The notes beneath the pieces were generated by a model, which saw only the letters and a list, made by a program, of their open reading frames with translations, made no database searches and had not been told where the DNA came from. Shown here piece by piece: positions 1 through 6,513 of a stretch of 7,272 nucleotides of DNA. The stretch is from positions 1 through 7,272 of the forward strand of contig CAYLZN010000299.1 of NCBI GenBank assembly GCA_964387935.1, given 5' to 3'. Made by a program: the position numbers and the translations under genes. The stretch is from CAYLZN01 sp964387935. GTDB taxonomy: Bacteria > Acidobacteriota > Vicinamibacteria > Vicinamibacterales > JAFNAJ01. How positions within the stretch are numbered: the first letter of the stretch is position 1; every line of letters begins with the position of its first letter.

Positions 1-1269
<1,269 letters not shown>

Positions 1270-1350
1270 CCGATGCGACCGACAGCATTTTGACACCCCC
1301 GGGGACGGCCGGAAAGGACAATCACCGTCGTGCTACAGGAGCCCCCGCCA

Positions 1351-1374
1351 CGGTCCGATACTTGGGGCGGACCG
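1351..1374. promoter_or_regulatory. Inverted repeat in divergent promoter region
   Basis: CGGTCCG (1351-1357) and CGGACCG (1368-1374) are perfect 7-base inverted arms separated by 10 bases. They lie in the 168-base gap between the divergent sigma-54 regulator and the small HTH gene, a normal place for an operator shared by two promoters. The form suits a dimeric regulator, possibly one of the flanking DNA-binding proteins; that link is inference. A TTGACA hexamer at 1290-1295 resembles a -35 box, but no good -10 follows at 16-18 bases, so I do not call a promoter. I saw no sigma-54 -24/-12 element in this gap. Confidence 0.35.
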
Positions 1375-1437
1375 GCTGGGGCGTGAACGCGCGGCGCACG
1401 GAGCGCCGGCCCCTCAGCGGATCGACGGATCACGAGC

Positions 1438-1650
1438 ATGACCGGTGAGCGTCACACGGTATCGATCCTCCAGGCGTGCGAGCAGGTCGGCGTGAGCCGA
1501 CGGACGATCTACAACTGGATCGCCAGGGGGAAAGTGGAATACGTCCGGACGGCCGGAGGGTCGGTGCGCATCTTCAGTGACACCCTGTGGCGGTCCCCGG
1601 ACCGCGAACGGCCGCCGCACGACGCCGGCCTGTCCGTCTCGGCTCGATGA
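1438..1650 (+). CDS. Small excisionase/MerR-type helix-turn-helix protein
   Basis: This is a 70-residue predicted DNA-binding protein. Residues 10-18 (ILQACEQVG) and 20-31 (SRRTIYNWIARG) form a helix-turn-helix with the typical GVSRRTIYNW recognition-helix signature. A short wing follows at 32-47 (VEYVRTAGGSVRIF), as in HTH_17/excisionase-like and MerR N-terminal domains. There is no effector-binding or catalytic domain, and the tail after residue 52 is charged and probably disordered. The ATG at 1438 starts a few residues before the fold, but no strong Shine-Dalgarno precedes it. The stop at 1648-1650 overlaps the ATG of the next gene (ATGA), which suggests an operon with translational coupling. 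No integrase, att site or other phage gene is nearby, so a role as transcription factor, rather than recombination directionality factor, is more likely. The target is unknown. Confidence 0.82.
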   Translation: MTGERHTVSILQACEQVGVSRRTIYNWIARGKVEYVRTAGGSVRIFSDTLWRSPDRERPPHDAGLSVSAR

Positions 1651-1919
1651 ACGGCGAGGACGACATGCTCGCGGCCCACGGCGCCGAGACCCACCACGCC
1701 ATCAGCGACGACAGCCTCCGTTCGCTGTTCCATCGCCTGAACAACCAGCTGGGCATCGTCCTGGCGAACGCCGAACTGCTGGAGTCGCGGGTACCCGACG
1801 AGCCCGCGAAGGCCCGCGCCGCGCAGGTCGTCGACAGTGCCCTTCAGGCCATGGCGACCGTGCGCGAGATCCGCGCGCGTCTCGACGCGAGCGCCGGCGG
1901 CGCCGCACCGACCGGATGA
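1647..1919 (+). CDS. DHp-only histidine-kinase-like protein, possible phosphotransfer protein
   Basis: This predicted protein of 90 residues starts at the ATG that overlaps the upstream stop codon. Residues 26-45 (SLFHRLNNQLGIVLANAELL) match the H-box of HisKA kinases: H29 is followed by LNNQL, as in the common HELNNPL motif, and then by the hydrophobic ILGNAELL-type helix. Residues 47-80 look like the second DHp helix (AKARAAQVVDSALQAMATVREIRARL). The frame then ends; there is no HATPase domain (no N-, G1- or G2-box) here or in the other frames just downstream. It therefore cannot be an autonomous kinase. By analogy with Spo0B and ChpT, which transfer phosphate through a DHp four-helix bundle, it may be a phosphotransfer or dimerisation partner, but that is inference. 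An upstream GTG at 1587 would add 20 residues inside the HTH gene and is less likely. A decayed kinase remnant is the main alternative. Confidence 0.72.
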   Translation: MNGEDDMLAAHGAETHHAISDDSLRSLFHRLNNQLGIVLANAELLESRVPDEPAKARAAQVVDSALQAMATVREIRARLDASAGGAAPTG

Positions 1920-1977
1920 ACGAAGACGTCGTGCCCGACATCAGGGGCGTCAACTGACCGTCACCATTGGGGCTAAA

Positions 1978-1995
1978 ACGTCAATTTCTTGACGT
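1978..1995. promoter_or_regulatory. Perfect 7-4-7 inverted repeat with scattered half-sites
   Basis: ACGTCAA-TTTC-TTGACGT is a perfect inverted repeat in the 278-base gene-free stretch between the DHp-only gene and the sigma-factor gene. The half-site CGTCAA also occurs at 1948-1953, with a near match CGTCAC at 1959-1964. The 10-bp palindrome CGTGCGCACG lies just downstream at 2001-2010. This cluster fits an operator for a dimeric regulator acting on the sigma gene. A transcript terminator for the small gene pair is less likely because the stem is short and no T-tract follows. The rest of 1920-2197 holds no convincing gene. Confidence 0.4.
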
Positions 1996-2020
1996 CTCGA
2001 CGTGCGCACGGCCGCGCGGA

Positions 2021-2049
2021 TCTGCACGCGGCTGCACGCGACTGCGCGG
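2021..2049. repeat. Short tandem 10-bp repeat
   Basis: Two adjacent 10-base units (TCTGCACGCG and GCTGCACGCG, 2021-2040) share nine bases, and a degenerate third (ACTGCGCGG) follows at 2041-2049. They sit about 150 bases upstream of the sigma-factor start. They may be binding sites on one helix face (10-bp period) or simple slippage in GC-rich DNA. Confidence 0.35.
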
Positions 2050-2197
2050 TCTAACTCTCTGAAAACAAGACGTTTGGATCGACTGAGCGCCCAGCTCGTC
2101 GCGCCAGGTCCTCGCCTGCGCCGGGTTGGTACCGCCGTTGCCTTCTCTCCTGGCATCGCCTCACCACGACGGTGCGGCTGCAATGGCGGAGCCAGCG

Positions 2198-2845
2198 ATG
2201 CAGCGAGCCCCAGTGACCGATGCTCAGCGCCACCGGATCGAAGCCAGCCTTCCGTTCGTGGAGGGCCTGGCCCGACGCATGGCGGCGTCGATGCCGAACT
2301 CGATCGATCTCGGAGACCTGGTGCAGAGCGGGATGATCGGCCTGATCGATGCCGCGCACCGGTTCGACGAGAGCCGGGGCATCAAGTTCGAGACGTTCGC
2401 CGAGCGGCGCGTGCGCGGGGCGATCATCGACGCGCTGCGCCGCGACGCCTGGCCGCGCGGCGTGCGGCGCATGCGCCGCCAGCTCGAGGCCGCGCGCGAG
2501 GAACTGCGGCGCGAACTGGGTCACGAACCGTCGATCTCCGATCTGGCGGCGCGTGTCGGGTCGGACGAGGCGCGGCTCGGGCGGACGATCGTCCGCATCA
2601 ACACCATCGAGTCCACCTCGCCCATGGCCATCCTCGACGAAACCGACAGCGCGGACCTGCCGCCGATCCTGCTCCCGTCCGAGCCGCCGTCCCCCGACCG
2701 CGCCTACGAAACGGTGGAGGTGCGCGAGCGCGTGCGGGCGGCCATCGAGACGCTGCCGCCGCGCGAGCGCCACGTCATCGGCCGCTACTACTTCGAAGAA
2801 GCGACGATGAAGCAGATCGGGTCGGAGATTGGCGTGAACGAATAG
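2198..2845 (+). CDS. FliA/WhiG-type sigma factor truncated by amber codon in region 4.2
   Basis: This is a sigma-70-family factor of the sigma-28 group, which directs RNA polymerase to motility or developmental promoters in other bacteria. The start at ATG 2198 is supported by GCGGAG seven bases upstream; in-frame starts at ATG 2183 and TTG 2126 are possible. Region 2 covers residues about 19-85 (DLVQSGMIGLIDAAHRF, then FETFAERRVRGAIIDALR), giving the -10-binding and core-binding helices. Region 3 covers about 88-135 (LGHEPSISDLAARVG). Region 4 starts near 175 (LPPRERHVIGRYYFEE) and stops after IGVNE at residue 215. The family continues here with S-R-V-S-Q-L-H, and the bases after the TAG encode exactly RVSQLHARAV, so the stop falls at the start of the -35 recognition helix. 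The 215-residue product should lack -35 binding. It may be a pseudogene, a truncated regulator, or a sequencing error. No anti-sigma factor or flagellar gene is in the window. Confidence 0.88.
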   Translation: MQRAPVTDAQRHRIEASLPFVEGLARRMAASMPNSIDLGDLVQSGMIGLIDAAHRFDESRGIKFETFAERRVRGAIIDALRRDAWPRGVRRMRRQLEAAREELRRELGHEPSISDLAARVGSDEARLGRTIVRINTIESTSPMAILDETDSADLPPILLPSEPPSPDRAYETVEVRERVRAAIETLPPRERHVIGRYYFEEATMKQIGSEIGVNE

Positions 2846-2899
2846 CGCGTCTCACAGTTGCACGCGCGCGCCGTCCTGCGCCTGAAGAAGGTGCTGGGC
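2846..2899 (+). pseudogene. Severed sigma region 4.2 recognition helix
   Basis: In the same frame as the sigma factor, directly after the TAG, 18 codons read RVSQLHARAVLRLKKVLG. This matches the end of region 4.2 in FliA-type sigma factors, where a serine usually sits at the position of the stop. It has no start codon of its own except a TTG at 2858 within the helix, so it is most likely a detached C-terminus, not a separate gene. Further downstream the frame stays open to 3196 without recognisable domains and enters the antisense of the histidine kinase. The remaining bases to 3021 hold no other gene and no clear terminator. Confidence 0.8.
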
Positions 2900-3021
2900 G
2901 TCGAGGTCACGCCGCAGGCCGCCATCGTGTCGATCGCGGCGCGCCGTGGGCGGATGCGCCCGGTCAGCACGCTGCACGCCGGGGCGGTCGTCGCGCCGCA
3001 CGCGCCAGCCGCAGTCCTGCC

Positions 3022-4563
3022 CTATCCGGCGACGTCGCGCGCCGTGCGCACCAGGTCCGCGAGCCTGAAGGGCTTGGGCAGCCAGCGGCAGCCGGAGGTT
3101 TCGAGGAACCGGCCCGCGTCGGTGCCCGCCACGTCGCCAGTGACGAAGATCACGCGGCGCGAGAGTGCGGGCTCCCTGGCCGCGATGGCCCGATAGAACG
3201 TCGGCCCGTCCATCCGCGGCATCCGCAGGTCGCAGACGATCACGTCGAAGCGGCGGGCGGTCACGAGGTCGAAGGCCTCCTGGCCGTCCCTCGCCAGTTC
3301 GACCACGAACCCGGCTTCGCGAAGGCCCTCGGCGACGGCGCCGGCGAGCGCCGCTTCGTCTTCCACCACGAGCACCGTCAGACCGCCCCCGGTGTCGGGC
3401 GCCAACTGCTCCGGCGGGCGCGGCGCGGCCACGTGACCCGTGCCGCCCGTCGGCAGCTCGACGAAGAACGACGCGCCCTGTCCAGCGCCCGACGTCACGG
3501 TGAGCCGACCCCCATGTTCCTGCACGATGGCGCAGGCGACCGTGAGCCCGAGGCCGGTGCCCTGCCCGGCCGACTTGGTGGTGAAGAACGGATCGAAGAT
3601 CTTCGCCGCCGTCTCCTCGGGCACCCCGGGTCCGTCGTCATTGACCTCGACGACCACCGCGTCGTGCTCCGGATCCTGCCAGGTGCGGATGACGACGGTG
3701 CCGCGCCCGTGCGCCCCGAGCATGGCCTGCTCCGCGTTGATGACGAGGTTGAGCAGCACCTGCTGCAACTGATGCGGATCCGCGAACACGGGCGGCAGGC
3801 CCCCGGCCAGCGCCTCGACCACCGCGATGTTGTGCGACCGCTGTTCGTACTGGCGCAGGGACAGCGTGTCGCGGACGACCTCGTTCACGTCCACCATCGC
3901 GCGCGTGGTGTGGCGCTTCCGGGCGAACGTCAGCAGGTTGCGGACGATGCGGGCCGAGCGCTCGGCCTCGCCGAGAATCGTCTCGAGCCCGCGCCTGATC
4001 GCGGGATCGACGGGCTGCTTGGCCAGGCGCTCCGCGGACGCGAGGATGGTGGCGAGCGGGTTGTTCAGCTCGTGGGCCACCCCCGAGACGGTCTGCCCCA
4101 GCGCGGCGAGCTTCTCGGACTGGAGCAGTTGCTGGTACAGCTCCCGGCCCTGGTCGTCCAGACGCTTGCGCTCCGTCACGTCCCGAAGCACGGCGCTCAC
4201 GTCGATGCCGCCCTCGTCGCCAACGGGCTGCGCGAGCGCCGTCATCTCGACCCAGAGCGCCGAGCCATCCGCCCGTCGCAGCCGCAGCAGCAGGTCGTTG
4301 ACGGCACCGTCCCGGCCGAGTCGCCCGAGCAGGATGCTGCGCGTGTCGGCATCCATGAAGCCGGCGGCGCTGCCGGAGTCGAACAGGCCGACGTCCTCGT
4401 CTGCGGTCTCCGGCGGGAGGCCCAGCATGATCTTCAGATGCGGATTGACGGCGCGCGTGGCGGCCCGGTCGGCGTCCACGCGGCCGAAGTACAGACCCTG
4501 CCGCACGGTCTCGAAGAGGCGCACGAGGGCGGTGGCGAGGTCGAACGACGCGGCCCCTGGCAT
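3022..4563 (-). CDS. PAS-domain hybrid histidine kinase with C-terminal receiver
   Basis: This 513-residue cytoplasmic hybrid sensor kinase has no transmembrane segment or signal peptide. Residues about 8-135 form a PAS/PAC sensor domain (the PAC end reads VLRDVTERKRLDD), with a short coiled coil leading into HisKA. H164 in HELNNPL is the phosphorylated histidine. The HATPase domain shows N276 (LNLVINAEQA), the G1 box with D310 in DDGPGVP, FFTTK at 326-330 and the G2 box GTGLGL at 335-340. A receiver domain follows from about 396, with E401/D402, phospho-acceptor D445 (VIVCDLRMPRMDG), T475 and K497. All key residues are present, so it should be active. The start at ATG 4563 is preceded by AGGA eight bases upstream; a TTG at 4596 is less likely. 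The attached receiver implies self-regulation or a phosphorelay. The gene is convergent with the sigma factor and divergent from the CsgG gene. The ligand is unknown. Confidence 0.95.
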   Translation of the reverse strand: MPGAASFDLATALVRLFETVRQGLYFGRVDADRAATRAVNPHLKIMLGLPPETADEDVGLFDSGSAAGFMDADTRSILLGRLGRDGAVNDLLLRLRRADGSALWVEMTALAQPVGDEGGIDVSAVLRDVTERKRLDDQGRELYQQLLQSEKLAALGQTVSGVAHELNNPLATILASAERLAKQPVDPAIRRGLETILGEAERSARIVRNLLTFARKRHTTRAMVDVNEVVRDTLSLRQYEQRSHNIAVVEALAGGLPPVFADPHQLQQVLLNLVINAEQAMLGAHGRGTVVIRTWQDPEHDAVVVEVNDDGPGVPEETAAKIFDPFFTTKSAGQGTGLGLTVACAIVQEHGGRLTVTSGAGQGASFFVELPTGGTGHVAAPRPPEQLAPDTGGGLTVLVVEDEAALAGAVAEGLREAGFVVELARDGQEAFDLVTARRFDVIVCDLRMPRMDGPTFYRAIAAREPALSRRVIFVTGDVAGTDAGRFLETSGCRWLPKPFRLADLVRTARDVAG

Positions 4564-4711
4564 GCCGGTGATCCTGGGCGCCTCACTGTATCCCAATCCG
4601 GCCCCGTGCGGGCCCGGCTGTGCTTGAGCGCGCCGAGGCCGATATGTGATCCTGAAGACTCTCGCCGAGAACGCCGATTACTCCCGATGCGTGCCGCGCC
4701 GTCGGGGCGAA

Positions 4712-4732
4712 GCGTCCGCGGACGCGCGTCCG
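4712..4732. promoter_or_regulatory. 21-bp alternating palindrome upstream of CsgG-family gene
   Basis: Three adjacent 7-mers alternate in orientation: GCGTCCG (4712-4718), CGGACGC (4719-4725) and GCGTCCG (4726-4732). This makes two perfect overlapping 14-bp palindromes sharing the middle unit. It lies 34 bases before the ATG at 4767 and 18 bases before its Shine-Dalgarno sequence, so it is in the promoter or leader. Likely roles are an operator with overlapping sites or alternative small RNA hairpins. I found no convincing -35/-10 pair in the 203-base divergent gap. Confidence 0.4.
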
Positions 4733-4750
4733 GCCGGGGCCCGATCCAGA

Positions 4751-4758
4751 AGGAGGAG
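4751..4758 (+). promoter_or_regulatory. Strong Shine-Dalgarno sequence for CsgG-family gene
   Basis: AGGAGGAG lies eight bases before the ATG at 4767. It is the best ribosome-binding site in the window and fixes the start of the CsgG-family gene. Confidence 0.85.
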
Positions 4759-4766
4759 ACGAACCG

Positions 4767-5468
4767 ATGCGGAACCGAGGACTCCACGCAGCGCTGATCC
4801 TGGCGGCCTTGTGCACGGCCTCGCCGGCCCTGGCCCAGTCGTCGCGGCCGACGGTGGCCGTGCTGGACCTGGACTACGGCACGATCGACCACTGGTGGGG
4901 GAGCAACTGGGATGTCGGCAAGGGGGTCGCCGACCTCATCGTCGACGAGCTCGTCAACGACGGCAGCTACCGGATCATCGAGCGCAAGCGTCTCGACGCG
5001 ATCCTGGCGGAGCAGAACTTCTCGAACTCGGATCGGGCCGATCCCAGCGCCGCGGCCGTGTCCAAGGTCGGTAAGGCGCTCGGCGTGAAGTACCTGATCG
5101 TCGGGTCCATCACCAAGTTCGGAACCGAAAAGAAGGACACGAAGGTCGGGGGTGGCGGCTGGGGCGGCGGCGGCTTCGGCCTCGGCAAGGTCGGGACGTC
5201 GAAGGGCAAGGCCAACGTGGCCCTCGCGGTCCGCATCATCGACACGACGACGGGCGAGATCATGGCGAGCGCGAAGGGCGCCGGTGAATCGAGCCGCAGC
5301 GGGCTGCTCCTGGGCGGCGGTGGCGGCAAGTGGGGCGGCGCCGGCGTGGGCGAGATCGACATGGGCTCGTCCGAGTATCGGGACACGATCCTGGGCGAGG
5401 CCACCGAGGCCGCGGTCAAGGACGTGACGGCCAAGCTCGTGGCCGCGAAGTCGCGCCTCGGATCGTAG
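4767..5468 (+). CDS. CsgG-family exported protein
   Basis: This 233-residue protein resembles CsgG, the outer-membrane curli secretion channel family, which also includes many uncharacterised envelope proteins. Residues 1-23 are a signal peptide: MRNRG, a hydrophobic stretch to L15, then ALA, with predicted cleavage before Q24. C16 is preceded by AAL and is not a good lipobox, so unlike E. coli CsgG it is probably not a lipoprotein. The mature part begins with VAVLDLDYGTIDHWWG, followed by DVGKGVADLIVDELVNDGSYRIIERKRLDAIL (50-80), ALGVKYLIVGSITKFG (104-119) and VALAVRIIDTTTGEIM (151-166), the family core. Two glycine-rich inserts (about 128-147 and 180-195) interrupt it. No curlin or csgE/csgF homologue is nearby, so curli secretion should not be assumed. 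Divergent from the hybrid kinase; possible control by the palindrome just upstream. Confidence 0.88.
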   Translation: MRNRGLHAALILAALCTASPALAQSSRPTVAVLDLDYGTIDHWWGSNWDVGKGVADLIVDELVNDGSYRIIERKRLDAILAEQNFSNSDRADPSAAAVSKVGKALGVKYLIVGSITKFGTEKKDTKVGGGGWGGGGFGLGKVGTSKGKANVALAVRIIDTTTGEIMASAKGAGESSRSGLLLGGGGGKWGGAGVGEIDMGSSEYRDTILGEATEAAVKDVTAKLVAAKSRLGS

Positions 5469-5517
5469 CGGCGGCGCAGGTCCGTCGCGCCCCCGCGCCC
5501 GCAGTGGGCGGAATTGA

Positions 5518-5568
5518 CAGGCCTCTGGAGCTGGTGGTGTAGTGAACGCACTGCCGGCTCCAGGCCTG
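5518..5568. promoter_or_regulatory. Bulged long inverted repeat between CsgG-family and thiolase genes
   Basis: The left arm CAGGCC(TC)TGGAGC at 5518-5531 pairs with GCTCCAGGCCTG at 5557-5568: 12 base pairs with a two-base bulge. The 25-base loop contains a smaller hairpin, AGTG-AACG-CACT (5541-5552). No T-tract follows, so it is not a classical intrinsic terminator, though it could slow transcription after the CsgG-family gene. It ends 12 bases before the likely thiolase ATG (5581) and could act as a 5' leader structure. Confidence 0.45.
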
Positions 5569-5580
5569 AATCCGTCCACC

Positions 5581-6513
5581 ATGCCTACCCCCGTCTTCCT
5601 CAGCGCCGTCCGGTCGCCGATCGGACGGATCAACGGCAGTCTCAGGGACGTCCATACGGCCGACCTCGCGTCGGCGGTCGCGCGAGCGGCCATCGAGCGC
5701 GCCGGCATCGACGCCACTGCCATCGACGAGGTGGTGATGTCGGAGACGTACCGGGCGGACCTGCCGGGCTGCTCGGGCCGCCCCGTGGCCCTGCGCGCCG
5801 GGGTGCCGCTCGAGGTGCCGGCGTCGAACGTCAACATGCACTGCGGCAGCGGCCTCAAGGCCATCGTGCAGGCGGGGCAGATGATCCGGTGCGGCGACGC
5901 GCGCACGGTGCTCGTAATCGGGCTCGAGTCGATGAGCCGCACGGCGTACCTGCTGCGGGGCGCGCGCCAGGGCTTCGGCCTCGGCCACGCGGCGCTCGTC
6001 GATCAGCTCGTGCAGAAAGGGGATCCGGCCAAGGACACGCGGTTCGACCCCACCGGAGCGCTCTCGATGGGCGAAACCGCCGAGCGCCTGGCCGAGCTGT
6101 ACGGCATCACGCGCGAGCGGCAGGATCGCTACGCGTGGCGGTCGCACCAGCGGGCGGTGGCGGCCTGGGAGGCCGGCCGCTTCGACGCGCAGATCGTGCC
6201 GATTGCGGTGCCCGCGGGCAAGGGGCAGACGCGTCCGTTCGCGCGAGACGAGCATCCACGCGCCGACACGACGCTCGAGGCGTTTGCCGCGCAGACGCTG
6301 GCGTGCTTCGACGAGTTCCCGGAACTGGGCGCGCGCGAGGCCGACGTCAACGTCAACGGCTCGGGCATCTCGCTCGGCCATCCCATTGGCGCCACCGGCA
6401 CGATCCTCGCCGTGAAGGCGCTGCACGAGCTCGTCCGGATCGGCGGCGGGCCGGGTCTCATGACCATGTGCGTGGGCGGCGGGCAGGGGATCGCCGTGGC
6501 CATCGAGCGATGA
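5581..6513 (+). CDS. Thiolase (acetyl-CoA acetyltransferase family) with internal in-frame deletion
   Basis: Thiolases condense or cleave acyl-CoA chains in beta-oxidation or acetoacetyl-CoA formation. The start at ATG 5581 gives MPTPVFLSAVRSPIG, the usual N-terminus; GTG 5542 would add 13 unlikely residues. All three catalytic elements are present: nucleophile C88 (NMHCGSGLKA), H267 (SLGHPIGATG) and C297 (MCVGGGQG). The product is only 310 residues, while the family is about 390-400. The first 234 residues align through RADTTLEA. The next residues, FAAQTLACF, normally belong to the NEAFAAQ motif far downstream. About 85-90 residues are missing between them, including the TAGNASGxNDGAAA segment, the interdomain part and the conserved Asn of NEAF. 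Loss of this core probably abolishes folding or activity. The stop overlaps the next gene's ATG (ATGA). A pseudogene or assembly error is likely. Confidence 0.87.
   Translation: MPTPVFLSAVRSPIGRINGSLRDVHTADLASAVARAAIERAGIDATAIDEVVMSETYRADLPGCSGRPVALRAGVPLEVPASNVNMHCGSGLKAIVQAGQMIRCGDARTVLVIGLESMSRTAYLLRGARQGFGLGHAALVDQLVQKGDPAKDTRFDPTGALSMGETAERLAELYGITRERQDRYAWRSHQRAVAAWEAGRFDAQIVPIAVPAGKGQTRPFARDEHPRADTTLEAFAAQTLACFDEFPELGAREADVNVNGSGISLGHPIGATGTILAVKALHELVRIGGGPGLMTMCVGGGQGIAVAIER

Noticed and set aside
1290..1322. Sigma-70 promoter with TTGACA at 1290-1295
   Set aside because: The nearest -10-like hexamer (GACAAT at 1317-1322) is 21 bases away, too far for a standard promoter.
1438..1650. 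Phage excisionase or prophage remnant
   Set aside because: The HTH resembles excisionases, but no integrase, att-like repeat, tRNA or other phage gene is present.
2858..3196. Separate small gene starting at TTG 2858
   Set aside because: Its first residues are the end of sigma region 4.2 and the start lies inside a helix, so it is a severed C-terminus, not an independent gene.
2002..4797. Open frame of 931 codons on the + strand
   Set aside because: It runs out of frame over the sigma factor and antisense to the hybrid kinase, is Arg/Ala/Pro-rich and shows no domain. Long shadow frames are expected opposite GC-rich genes.
4434..5942. Open frame of 502 codons on the - strand
   Set aside because: It is antisense to the CsgG-family gene and part of the thiolase, both with clear family motifs, and its translation has no recognisable domain.
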